Position numbers and translations under genes: made by a program. The notes beneath the pieces were generated by a model. It made no database searches. It saw only the letters and a program-made list of their open reading frames with translations, and was not told the DNA's origin. DNA of 64,000 bases from Leucocoprinus leucothites (Eukaryota > Basidiomycota > Agaricomycetes > Agaricales > Agaricaceae): NCBI GenBank assembly GCA_013368445.1, contig JAACJO010000013.1, positions 992,001 to 1,056,000 of the forward strand, read 5' to 3'. Positions 12,692 through 25,100 of the stretch are shown one piece after another (position 1 is the stretch's first letter; each line of letters opens with the position of its first letter).

Positions 12692-14816
12692 GTTATCTCA
12701 CCAGCGCTTCAGAAGGTCACTGGTGGAATAATCGTGTGGGCGCTAGAGTACTCAAGAGGAAGCATGATACCTTTTGGCGTTAAGATTTTATGGTTTGTGT
12801 TATCCCTCACAGGTACGCAATGCAGGTCGGCGACTATTATATTGTTCTTATCAGAGAGTGCCAGGTCTGATTAGTTCGTGGTTGGTGTTGATTCCATTCG
12901 GGAGAGCGGTGGGCGCGATGTGGGGACCTGGGTTGTTCTGCGTCGGGAATACATTACTACAGGGAATCTTTTGCCTGGGTGAGTCGCGTACTGTTATCCA
13001 CAGGAGAAGTGCTGAAGACTGACAACGCGGCTGCAGGCATTATCTGGCGAATGGACCCGTTCTTAATGCCTAAAGGATTTTGCATAGGTGCGTAACAAGT
13101 GATGGTGATAATCAGAAGATTCTAAGGTGGAATAACAGCCCAAACACTCATTATCGGGTCAGCGACTTTCCTTTTGACTGGCGTAGCTGGTGCATTTTCA
13201 ATGGCGACAAGCCTCGCTGTGTTACGGCCAAGAGGCTGGGGAGATAATACGTGAGTACACACAAAACCATTCAGGCGGCACATCATGCTCATCCTGGGGC
13301 TTCGATACTTCCCGTGTGACCGACTTTGGGATGAAGTGCACTGAAATGGCGTAATATCTACTTGATGCCCGTTGTGGTGTTCCCAGTATTGGCAACTATC
13401 ATCCACGCGGTTATCGTCGTAAAGTTCGCTTCCGTAAAACCTACGGACGACTTGCACTGTGATTCCTCGGATCCGGAGTGGTGAGTTTTTTTTAAGACAC
13501 GTTCGCTTCCCTTTTATTTCCGCGCCAATTGGGATTTATAACTGAATCAAATTCTATTTTTGCCTTTTTTTGGTGGTCGGCGATCGATTGTTCGTCTGTA
13601 GGGCGCGATTCTTGAGCTATGCCGGGGTGCCGTTTATCGTGTCCCTGCCGTGCATGTTCTTCTCTGTCAAGTCATTGGCGATCATTTGGAAAGCGAACAA
13701 ACAGATCCAACGCAGCAACCGATCATTGGTCTTCGAGTCCGTTGGGAATTATACGAGTTTACCGCCACGATCCCTCAAACATGGAAGTGTGAGCATTTTG
13801 ATTAAAGATCCTGAACCGCCGCACTTTGGGTATCAGCCATCGTTGTACGCAGCGACACCGATCAGCGGGATGACGAGCGCACCATCATTCGTCACTGCGA
13901 ACGAATATCCGCCAAGCCCGAAGGCAACTACACCCTCGCCAGCACCTTTTAAGTTGGCAGCACAACTGCCAACGTCTCCATCAGACAGAAAGTTTCATCT
14001 ACCCTTTAGACCGTCGGTGGCGGGCACCCCGGTTATGGATTCTTTGATGGAGGGAAGTGGGAAAAGAGAGAAACAGGTGGAAGAGGAGGATATTGCAGAT
14101 GATGTATCATCAACGTTGCCCGAGTTTAGAACCCCTGTCGTGCAGACGAGGAGGACAGGTAAGGAAAAGGTTGAGGCTCACAGTCAACGTGACTCGTCAG
14201 GAGGAGGGGAGAGTGAGGTAAGCGAAGTGGTGTGGGCGAAGCCCAGGGTGGAGGAGGATTATGGGAATGGACAAAGACCGGTCATTGAGACGCGACAGAG
14301 GTCTAAGATCGATTTGAAGGATGATGATAGTGATGTGTTGGGTTCGGGGGATGCAACATCTGGGAGGTATATGACGCCGATGGAGTTTATATCGCAGCCA
14401 AGTGAGCACATCCCACATCCATGTTTATCTAGAATTTGTGCGCTGAGGCCAGCTTCCTATAGGCGAAGGGAGCGCAGCACGAAATTCACCTAATCTGGCA
14501 CCTGCTATATGGCGAATAATATTGTTCCAAACGTGAGGACGGCATACTTGTTATACGGGGTGCATGCTTACTCTTCTATCAGAGCGTTTTGTGCTGTGCA
14601 AATTCTCGTTTGCATTTCTACTATCGTCGACCTCGCCACGCATCGACCGACTCCAACGCCACTCGGAACGCAGCATTTTGCGCTTCTACTGGCTGCATGG
14701 GGACCTGCGGTTGTATTCGGTGAGTAAAAAATGATCATTCTTCAACGCCTGCTCATTCGATTCTTGTAGGACACTCTCCTGCTGTTCGCAAAAGTCTGAA
14801 GTTCTGGAGTAGATAG
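12692..14816 (+). CDS. Seven-helix integral membrane protein, putative orphan receptor (5' end uncertain)
   Basis: Spliced reading gives a polytopic protein. Helix segments in order: GGIIVWALEY...LWFVLSLT (about 12720-12800); GLISSWLVLIPFGRAVGAMW (about 12865-12930); AQTLIIGSATFLLTGVAGAF (about 13138-13200); IYLMPVVVFPVLATIIHAVI (about 13350-13415); FLSYAGVPFIVSLPCMFF after an intron ending near 13601. Then comes a long hydrophilic Pro/Ser/Glu-rich loop (about 13700-14400), then APAIWRIILFQ + TAFCAVQILVCISTIV and a last helix HFALLLAAWGPAVVF. Seven helices with a large fifth-to-sixth cytosolic loop resemble fungal GPCR-like proteins, including the LHCDSSDPEW segment before helix 5 that I associate with basidiomycete orphan receptors. 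No ligand or coupling can be inferred. The final short exon ends at TAG 14814-14816. Confidence 0.6.
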
Positions 14817-14968
14817 GCATCTTAGTTAATTTTATTCTGTAATTTGCTCTTGTATTCCATATTATTGTCTTGCATCATTCCCTCGAATTTCTGAGAATGT
14901 GAAGCGTGATACTGCAAATCAATCCCTGATATATGGTGAGTATAATATATACAAGCGACCCTTGATAA

Positions 14969-15665
14969 TTACGATCCCCGACGAGTGACAAAGTTCTCGA
15001 GATCGTGGAGCGTGGCAACCCCGAGAACAAATTTACGTTCATTATCGGTGACTAGGGAGGTCATAAAGCATGGGTATCAGTCGGTGTAGTTTTGAGGTAA
15101 AACGCACCCAAAGCAAATATATTAGATTTGAGGAAATCTTCTAATTCATCGAGGGTTGACCAGGGGGTAATTAGAGTGTAAGGTTCTGATGATTTTCGAA
15201 CGAATTTGATCATGAACTTGCTGATTTTATCGTCCTGAGGAGTGTTCAGTCACCATGAGCTACCATAACGATTAGAGGTGAACATACAGGATCAGCTTGT
15301 CCTGCCTCCCATTTCGTCTTTAGTTGGGCAACATCTATATATCCAAGTGGCTTCCTGTTCTTGTCGAGCACTCTGTCCAGGGAAATGAGATCGGTATGTT
15401 GTGATTCGAAGCAAACTAATTACGCACGGGATATGAGAAAAGTCACGCTCGTAGGCGAGCTCAATTGCTCGCGCAATAGGTTCTGTTGATGGCAAAGTAA
15501 AAGCTGGCGGAAGTTGAAGATCCTGTATGAGCAGTCAATTACGGCGCTAGCACCCAATAGCCAGCACCATCTAACACTAACCTCAACGACTGCTCCGCGA
15601 TATTTATCCGCGCTTGAAGTCGCAGAAGAGGGCTGTTGTATCGTTGTGTCCACCATAGTAGCCAT
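14969..15665 (-). CDS. CBS-domain protein
   Basis: Short protein, probably with one CBS pair (Bateman-type adenine-nucleotide-sensing module). Read on the minus strand from ATG at 15665 (MATMVDTTIQQPSSATSSAD), through exons giving DLQLPPAFTLPSTEPIARAI, DFSHIPV, LDKNRKPLGYIDVAQLK and DDKISKFMIKFVRKSSEPYT. A GTGCGT...CTAG intron near 15055-15105 then joins NIFAL to VTDNERKFVLGVATLHDLEN. The DKNRKPLGYID and DNERKFVLGVAT strands each match the central beta strand of a CBS repeat. It is head-to-head with MLH1, about 250 bases apart. A regulatory or scaffold role is likely, but the partner is unknown. Stop TAA is at 14969-14971. Confidence 0.75.
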
Positions 15666-15811
15666 AGTTCTTGAATAAAGGCTTAAAGAAGAGGTGGTCG
15701 AGTGGTATGCGTGTAAGGACTGGGGCTTGCGGGTGGTCTGAGCGATGGGATGATTATGGTCATTAAGCGCCGACCGTTCTATGTCTCTATTTGGGCGTAT
15801 GACACATTGGG

Positions 15812-15822
15812 TAGGGTTAGGG
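15812..15822 (+). promoter_or_regulatory. TAGGGTTAGGG telomere-like box in the CBS/MLH1 divergent promoter
   Basis: Two abutting TAGGG units joined as TAGGGTTAGGG, about 95 bases before the MLH1 ATG and about 150 before the CBS ATG. Such sequences are bound by Myb/TRF-type factors (for example Teb1 or Tbf1) in promoters of other fungi. Function here is inference from sequence and position. Confidence 0.35.
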
Positions 15823-15916
15823 CTTATAAACCACTTTGAATCCCGTTCACGCGACTGCCATGTTCTAATCCCTCAAGCTCGGAAAGTACCAAGATCAAGT
15901 CTTGCAGGACGCGTAA

Positions 15917-18900
15917 ATGTCCGAACCACAAGACCAATCTCCTGCCCCGGGACCCAAACCTATCCGCAGGCTTGAAGAATCTCTAATTAACCGAATTGCT
16001 GCTGGAGAAGTAAGTATGCGTTTCTCATGAGAGTCTGCCTATCACTTACCGAGAAACATAGATTATACAGCGTCCTGCATCAGCTTTGAAGGAACTGTTG
16101 GAGAATAGCCTGGATGCTGGCTCGACCTCAATTCGTGTCACGGTCAAAGAAGGAGGCCTGAAGCTGCTCCAGATACAAGACAATGGATGTGGTATTCGCG
16201 TGAGTAACGCGTATATGATGTTAACCCGACACAGTGTGATAGCAACCATTCATTTAGAAAGATGACCTACATATCCTCGCTGAAAGATTCACGACGTCCA
16301 AGCTATCAACGTTTGAAGACTTGTCTCGAATCACGACATATGGATTTCGGGGCGAAGCTTTGGCATCTATGTCTCACGTAGCTCATCTCTCGGTTATCAC
16401 AAAAACGAAGAGTTCACCGGCTGCCTGGGAGTACGTGGTTTTCTTGGCTCCAATGCAGGGCAATGCAACGGGGAGGCTGAACTTTCGACTTTACAGAGCG
16501 TCATACATTGATGGTGTATTAGTCGACCCACGAACGCGTCAACCCGGTGAACCTAAAGTGTGTGCAGGAAACGATGGAACGACGATCATTGTAGGTTCCA
16601 TGCCCTCATTCTAAGCTCCTGTGTAGCTCATATATTTTACTTCAGATTAAAGACCTTTTCTATAATACACCGACGCGTCTCCAGGCTCTCCGTAATACCT
16701 CCGAGGAGTATTCACGTATTTTGGACGTGATAACCAAATATGCGATTCACAATCCCAAGGTGTCCTTCTCATGTAAAAAAGTACTCTATCAACGCCGATT
16801 TCCCATCTCTTGTTGGCTAAATCATTTTTCAGGCTACCTCTGCTTCTCTCGACATCACGACTCCTGCTTCAAAAACTGTCTCGCAAGCAATTCGGCTGCT
16901 ATATGGCCATTCAATTTCCACCCAATTGCTCGAGGCCACTATTTCCTCAAGGGATCACAAAATTTCTTCTAAGGATGATGAAGATGAGGATGCAATGGAC
17001 GTTGACCTTCCCAAAGGCCCGACGACTTGGTCCGCCGAAATACACTTCAGTAACGCCAATTACCAGGCAAAAAAGACAATTTTTCTACTTTTCATCAACC
17101 GCGAGTATTGCCTTTCACGCCTCGGGATATCATATCTCATGTTTTGAACCTCATACAGACCGCCTCGTTGAATCTCAGCGTATAAAACGCTCATTGGAAG
17201 CAGTATACCATGGAGTGCTCCCTAAGGGGACGTCGCCTTTCATTTATTTGAGGTAAGTTAGGAATATTTTTTCTGACGGGCCGGCCTTTTCTCATGAAGC
17301 GGGGGTTAGTCTCGAAATTGATCCCCGTTGTGTAGACGTGAACGTACACCCGACCAAGCGCGAAGTCCACTTCCTGAACGAGGAGGAAATTACAGAACGT
17401 ATCGCCGATGCTATGCAACAAAAACTGGCTGCACAGGGACAGTCAAGAACCTTTGAATATCAGGTGAGTATATGCGTTCGTTTGCATTCTGACATTGATT
17501 TGGCCCTGGTTTGGAATAGACTTTGTTAACATCAAGCGTCGCTGCACCCTCCATTTCTCGAAAGCGGAGTCGAAAGGAGACTGAGAATGGTGAACAAAAC
17601 GAAGGCGAAGAGAATCAAGCAGATGAGACTACAGGGACTACGACAGCACGTCAGTTTTACCACCTTTTCAAAGCCTGACTTCTTTTGCCTGACAATCTAG
17701 CCGCAGCTCAAGAGAAAAAGAAGACATACTCATACCAAAAAGTCCGAACCTCTCTAAAGGATCGAACTCTCGATTCAATGTTCCCGGTACGAAATCCTAC
17801 CCAGATCCAGGATGACGGAACATCTGGGAAGGGCAAGGGTAAAGCTTCCGCTGAGGGAACCCCGACGGCTACCAAGTCGAAGGAAATCAAGGAGTCAGAG
17901 TGTGTGCTAACCTCTGTGAAGAGTTTGCGGCAGAATGTCACTAAGATTCGACACCGACGTGAGTTTTTCTTTATTTACAATTAACAATTTGGCCAGATTG
18001 AAGTGTACCCTCGTTGTAGAACTAGGCGAGATATTGGAGAAACACACCTTTGTCGGCATTGTTGATACTCACAAATGCCTTTCGCTGGTCCAATATTCGA
18101 CTAATCTTTACTTAGTAAACCACAGCTCTCTCGCGTGAGTTACTTCGGTCACACTTTCTCGGTATCACTAACGCAGCAGGACAGGGAAGAGCTGTTTTAT
18201 CAGCTAGGGTTACGACAGTTTGGTGACTTTAGCAAAATAAAGCTCCAACCTGCTCCCTCCCTCAAAAACCTCTTAGAGATTGCCGTAGAGAGCGAAGATT
18301 CGACAAAGGACAGCAATCTTACTAAACCCCAAATTGTCGAGGTATGTCCCACCGCTTTCTGAGTTCTCCCGCTCAATTGACCGACCACTGTCTTACTGAA
18401 GAAAATCGCCGAAATGCTCATCATGCGTCGTGAAATGCTTGCAGAATATTTCTCTCTGAGCATATCAGAGTCCGGGCTTGTGTTGAGTCTCCCGCTGTTA
18501 CTTCGCGACTTTATACCCAACCTCGACTTCTTACCCATGTTCTTGATGAGGCTAGGACCTCAGGTACGTTGACCAGTCCTCAGTTCGCAGAGTACGCTTG
18601 CTTAAAATTCCTTTCGTGTTCTGTTCCTAGGTTGACTGGACATCGGAAATCGAGTGTTTTGATACCTTCCTTCGTGAGCTGGCGTACTTTTATAGTCTGG
18701 GCGCCACATCCCCACAGGACCCGGGACCAGAGATATCCAAAGAGGCCGAATCGCACGATCAAGCTCAACGATGGCAGATCCAGCACGTTTTGTTTCCGGC
18801 CATGCGCCATTACCTTCAACCTCCAAAATCGTTGCTAGATCGTGATGTTGTCCAGGTTGCGAGTCTGCACGACCTCTATAAGGTATTCGAGCGATGCTAG
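15917..18900 (+). CDS. MLH1: DNA mismatch repair protein MLH1
   Basis: MutL homolog ATPase that pairs with PMS1/MLH3 in the nucleus to act after MutS recognition of mismatches. ATG at 15917 begins [19 protein letters not shown]; exon 1 (15917-16009) ends in INRIAAGE and exon 2 (from 16062) continues [20 protein letters not shown], the GHKL Mg/ATP motif. The next motifs are QIQDNGCGI (DxGxG) and [15 protein letters not shown]. The transducer domain includes [16 protein letters not shown] low-complexity linker ([20 protein letters not shown]) is followed by the C-terminal dimerisation domain ([20 protein letters not shown]). The protein ends in [11 protein letters not shown], and the terminal FERC is the invariant eukaryotic MLH1 tail that contributes to the PMS1 endonuclease site. 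About ten or more short introns. All landmarks are present, so it is probably functional. Confidence 0.95.
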
Positions 18901-19180
18901 GTGAAGCGATAATAAACGAATCATTCTTTCACTCTTCGAGTTGTTCCAGGGGACTTTATTACAAATTCCGAGTCATACTAAGTACCTACACTCCTAATCT
19001 AAATCATACATTATATTGACTCCTGTAATAAGGTAACACACATGTAAATCCAGTTACTTTTGTATCAATAATGCCAAAATATGCCCGATGTTCAATGAGA
19101 GGATCCAAGAGATAAGAAATTCGAAGGACAAAGCGAATGAAAACAGGAAACAAAAACAAAAACAAGATAGAATTATCAGA

Positions 19181-22100
19181 TCATCGGAATCGAGAGCCAT
19201 TTATAGCAATCCGCTCATCAGGGTATGTGGTAGGGGAATCAAATACGAAAGCATCTTCATCAGTGTCGCTATCCGTTTCGTGATCAGACTCTGTAGTATC
19301 ACCGCTATGTCGAACTTCAAATACATCCAAGAAGGGCGTCTGAGGAACATCGTTGATCGCGTCCGCTGCAGAGGATTTAGCGAGGATGGCAGCCACACGA
19401 GCTTCAAGTTTTCTGCTGGGCAACGGCGGAATTTGATTATTTGAAGAGCCACCGCCATCTTGGAAGTAGCTGGTGAGGTCGTGAAGATTCTTAACCAGCC
19501 CTCCAAGGTCTTCGCTCCCGCCGGCCGGACCCATCGACGTGATTGCTTCCAGCTCGGGCTCAAAGATGATCTGGGATGGCCGAGTAGGCATACTGCATGT
19601 GTCAAAGACGGCCATGACGTTCGCGCGGCAGGCATCTCGGAGAGTATCGATCTGCGCAACGCACCAACCGGATTCCTCTGGTACACCAAAGACTGTAGTT
19701 GTGACTGTCTCAGGTACTCGCTGCGATAAGCGTCCGTGCATGCTCATACGGAGGACATGCTTAGCGGGTGTTCCACTTGACATGACCATTGGCTCTTCAA
19801 GAACGTCGAGGGCTTGGGAAGCGAGGTCGGTCTCGAGTAGGCGAAGGAGGGGCATGAGAAGTTCTGAGCCAAGAAGTTCAACCGGATTCCATGTCTCCCG
19901 CTGCTGAAAGAGGATCTTGACAATTTGCATAGCTTGAATGCGTAGCCAATCTTCGCTGTTGAGGACTAACCCAAGTAAGAGGGTGACAATCTCAGTCCAA
20001 TAATGGCTGCCGTAGTGTTCGCGAAGGGAGGAGATGGATTGGCGCATGAAGTCGTCCTTAGTGCGGAAAGCACCTTTGGAGAACGAGCTCATAATTCTGG
20101 CAATACTCTGACGTCCTTCCTGGTTCGCTAGATAGCTTATATTCTCCGCAAACGCAACGAGTGTGCTATCCCTGCGATCATTGACCATGGCATTCAAACA
20201 CCAGGGCAGTGAGACGGTGTAGAGGTCTCGAACACGACCTCCACTGGCATCAATCAGACGATCGTCTTGGATCCTCGCCAGTATCTGCAGGATCTTCATT
20301 GTTGCTTCACTTGTTACAGACGATCTGAGACCTTTCAATAACAGTTGTTGAATGAATGGTTGTCCTTCCCAGTCAATGGGGCGATGCGACAAGAGGAGCT
20401 CGGACGTCGAGGGATCGTCCAGGTTAATCCTAGCAAGGACTGCATCCAATAATGCTAGCACTTGCAAGAACTCTTTCTCGACAGTGGTGGAGAGACATGC
20501 GCACGTGCACCAGAACAGTTGAGGGAGTACAGTCCTATCAAGGTCGCCGACTTTTGCGATGGCAATCACTGTTAAGAGGATTTCCGAGGTGAAGGATTGA
20601 ATATTGTCATCTGCAGCAGCGATGGTATTTGTGAGGCGGCCTAGAAGGAGGGCGAAGTCGCCTTGCTTGATGCGTGGCATCAGAGCTCTAAACAGCTGAA
20701 GCGAACGAAAAGCTACGCTTCTTATGGAGCAAGATGTACCCCACAACAAAGCCAAAGTTCCCCAATGACTAGCAATCTGAGAATGCAGAGGCTCAAGGAA
20801 GCCAATTGCCCTAGAACAGAGCCACTTCATTTTGTCTTGGCAAACCTCTGGTGGATCCTCCTCTGTCCAACAATGCTCTTCCATCTCGTCTATCAACTGA
20901 GTGATTGCCTCCTTGACCGAAGGTCGTGCACGAGCAATGGAACGATCTGCCAGCTCAGAGTAGCCGGGTGTCCAGGCACGGAGAATCTGGAGTAGCATGC
21001 TCCGAGCTCGCTGTCGAACGAATTCATTCCGATGGTCTATGTGAGTGAAGAGAGAGTGGAGCAGGACTGGAAGTTGGGCTTTGTAATCCCAGGACCGCTG
21101 CAGCGTGATATCTGACAGGAAGAGCCATGCATATTGAGCAGAACCAAGAACGAGCCGAGGCTCATCCGAAAACAGGTCATTGAGGTTCGACCACAGGTTA
21201 ATGTCCTCCTCATTTGGAAAGTGAAGTTTATGGTCGATGGTAGGAAGCATTCTCGCAGGTTCAATGACCGAGCACAGGTCCTCAAATATTTGTCGCCCAA
21301 CACGTGTTTGGCACAAGCCGGTGACGATATTGGTCGCACAGCTGATGAACTTGGTGTTTCCAACCTTGTTCGCCTGTTCTAGTAGGAATCGGATCGCAGC
21401 ATGACCATTCGAGGGATGAGAAGAATCGACGAGTTTGGCCCACATCACTAATATCTGTTCGGGGTGACTTTGGTTGTAGCGTAGAGTGAGGAGAGTGAGA
21501 TAGTAGAGACAATTGACGCCCTCCGATGATAAACTCGTCTTGTCTTCGGTCATGAGAACGATATGCGGTAACCAGAACTCGAGACTCTGCAAAAGGAGGA
21601 GTATGACATTTGAGGTGGCAGGAGTCGCCGGTAGGCTCGGAAGCCATTCCCCCACTTGCTTAAGCATGTTCATGGCTTGACCAGGGTGTTCTCCAGCCAA
21701 GAAATCAGAGATGGCTCGATGGGCGTGAATGTATGCACATGACGCTGATCCAGCGGCTGTCGCCTCAAAATTAGACATCGTAAGGAGTCCTTGTGACTGT
21801 TGGTGAATTGCCTCGAGCATTTGGAACGCTCGGTTCCGAATCTCAGGCTCCGGGTGCCTTAGATTCGAGAATCCGAGACAAACGACCTGGCTAAAACTGA
21901 GCGATCCTGTTTCACCAGAGGATACAGCATCAGCCACGACTTCAAAAAACTGCCTGCTGCTGGAGTTTGCCTCATTCACAAGAACCACCGCCCGTGTCAT
22001 CAACGCTGCGGCTACCTCAAATGTGATCTGAGGTGACGACAAAATAGACTTCAGAGCTTTCCTAAAGTGGGAAATGAACTAATGAGTCAACGAGATCTTA

Positions 22101-25100
22101 AGATTTGGGCACACACGTCACAACTAACCTTCCACGAACCTGGCTAGGCACATGGGCAGAAGTACAGATTGCCTTCAGCCGATCGAGAACAGCAGGCCCA
22201 CTCAGGGGCTTTAGCATTTCCGGTGATAGCCTTTCATCCCCGCGTTCCGTTGGTGAGTTCGCCGAGTACTCTGGAGGAAATAACGCTTTCGCCTGGGCCA
22301 AAGAGTTAGTTATGCATTTCAAGCATCTCAAGCATGAATGACTTACACAAAGCGAAGCTAACGCTCCAACGGCAGCATGCGACAACAGCGTCGTCTCAGC
22401 CTGAAATCTCTCCGTCGCATCAGCAGCATCCATATGCGGACTCCCGCTCGCAGCCGCCACCTTCTGCATCGACTTGAGCCTCTTCGCCGCAGCATCACTC
22501 TGCGCCCCAAACTGACACCACTCCTCGCACAACCTGTACAGCGTTAAATGCATATTCGCTGCCACGAACCGATCCGAATCCTTGATTGACGTCAACGCAT
22601 CAAACACCCTCTCGATCGTTCCACAGAAATATCTCCTCAACCGCTGCAACGAATGGTTCTCTCTCATCTCTGGCGTACTCAAAAACCCTTGCGTACTTCG
22701 TATAAACGTCAAAATGTTCATCAAACTCGTTTGTCTTCCCGTCGATCGTTGGCTCTGTAGGAGATGCGCAGTAAGGAAGTAAATCCTTGCCACGGCCGAG
22801 TGCAACCTCTCCTGCCTCCTACTCCTTTCCATACTAGCAAAACCAGCAGCACCGGTCTTGGCTCTCGTGTCCTCAATCATCTGCCTGCTTCCCAATAATC
22901 CAATATTCCCATCCACCACCGGTATCGCAATCCCCGCGCTGACTTTCACCCTTGGATCATAATCTGTCTGTCTTCCGGCCAACGATTTGAGATCCTCCAA
23001 TAACTGCGGATACACGTTCGAGGGAAACGAACTGATACACAACACAGCAATATCTCTGAACAGGGTATACTCCGAATCCAAGAATGGTGTAAGGCGTTTA
23101 AATAGGTATCTTGAGTTTGGGTATTTCCGAAGTTCGACTTGCGGGTCGGCAGAGACGTGTGCGGGGGTGGGTTGAGCCGGAACACCTGAAGGGTTGGCCT
23201 CAGGTAAAACAGAAGTCGAGCAAATGATCTTCATCCAAATGTGCCATTGGTCAATTAAACCCTTGCTTTCGCGAATCATTCGGAGACCATCTTTCTCTGT
23301 GATGGCACCTGCTGCTTGACCTCCGCGACTTCCGAGTCTGGAATTACTGAGACCAGCGAGTTGAGAAATTTGTGGGTGGAAACGAAGTGCAGCTGCTGCG
23401 AGAGCATCGCGGAAGAGGGGAAGAGAGGAGTCGCCCTCGTCCATACAAGTCTGCATAAAAGTAGGGAAAACGTATCGCCAGAGTTTCTTGTCAAAGTCGT
23501 TTGAACTGCTCGCTAGCTCCAGCATAACATCGGGCTTCCTAGCATTCTTCCTCTGCTTCAACCGATCCAGCTCAGGTTGCTCTAAAAGATCATCGTAGCC
23601 TTCAAGGTATGGATGATCAATCCCGTTAAGCAACCTGTCTGTAATCGCAAGCGTCAACTGAACGTCAACATCCAATTTCTCCACCTCCTCAACCAATGAC
23701 CCAAGCAACCTAATAATCTCCACACCAACAACTCTAATCCCCATCGCACCATGTGCAAGCAAAAACAAACTCGCCGCCTCAACCTCATAACACTGCTTCC
23801 TAACGTCCTCAAACTGCTCAACCAAACCTTCCACGTCCATCTGCACCAAGTGTGCCTTCCACTTCTCCACCGTCGTTTTCCACAACATCAACAATCTGAC
23901 ACACTCAACAAGTAACTGCGACCCTGAAGCTCGCAAAATCCTAACAGGGCTAAACACAAACGCGGTAAAGTGTCGTATAACCGTCATCCCATTCATTGGG
24001 TCTTCGATGATCCGCTTGACAGCTTCCACAGCGACCTCACTGAGACTTGGTTCCACATGTAATACGCCCCGTAGTAACATTTCCACAGCATCACCTAAGG
24101 GAATAGATGAATGTAAACATCTCGGCCAGGCAGAGAAACACGTCTGTAAGAGGTTGACTTGAGATGCAAATTGGGCGGGGTAGGCTGTAACGTAGGAGTC
24201 GCTGTGTTTACGGACGATGTAGTTGGATGATTCTTCGAATGAGGGGTTGACCCGGGAGTACGAGTACTGATCTTCCAACACTGACATGTGTCCGACGGTG
24301 TTATCACAGAGGGTGACAATGTGGCCGAGAGTCGTGCCTACACGGTTGACGTATTCTTGAATGACAGTTTTACTTGCGAGTGCGGATGGGAGGACGGTTG
24401 AAGAGGAGGGGTAATCGGCTTTTGGTGGAACTATGGAGAAGTCATGTGTGGATGGCCATGCTGGGACGCCGTTCTCCTTTTCCATAAGATGAAGAGAGAG
24501 AAGAGTGGCTTGCACCGCAATGGTGATTTTGTCCGGGGATAGTGTACCCGTACCTCCACCCCTGTGCATTGCGTTGATAGTGGATTCTTGGAGTAATTCA
24601 AGGGATAGTTCTCGACCAGTGTCAAAGTGACGGGAGAGGATGAAGTGGACGACGTAAGTGAGGAATTCAAAACGATCATCGGGATGGAAGGCGGAGAGTT
24701 GTTTAGCGTGGAAAAAGTGTTTCAAGAGCGTGTCTAGTTTTGTAGCGGTAGTGGAGGCGGATTCTTGACAGCGATAGAGATACGTCCAGATTAGGCGCAG
24801 AATACCATTCATGACCATGACTCGTGTGGGCTTCTCCTGTTCAATTGTGAATCGCGACGCTTAGGCTCGATATAGAAGAATCTCACCTTAAGTTTGGCAA
24901 TTGATGCTTCAAAACATGACACCCAATGCTTTAGGAAAAACGCTTGAGGTGCAACACACAGACTTGTAATCGTCAGAGGGAAAGCAGCTTGCCAATACCG
25001 AGGCTTAGCCATCATCTCTCTAGCCTTCGGAAAGATAATCTCTATTGCCTTGGCCCATTGAGGATTGTTCGTTTCCGCTTGAGCAGTCTGGTGAGCTCTG

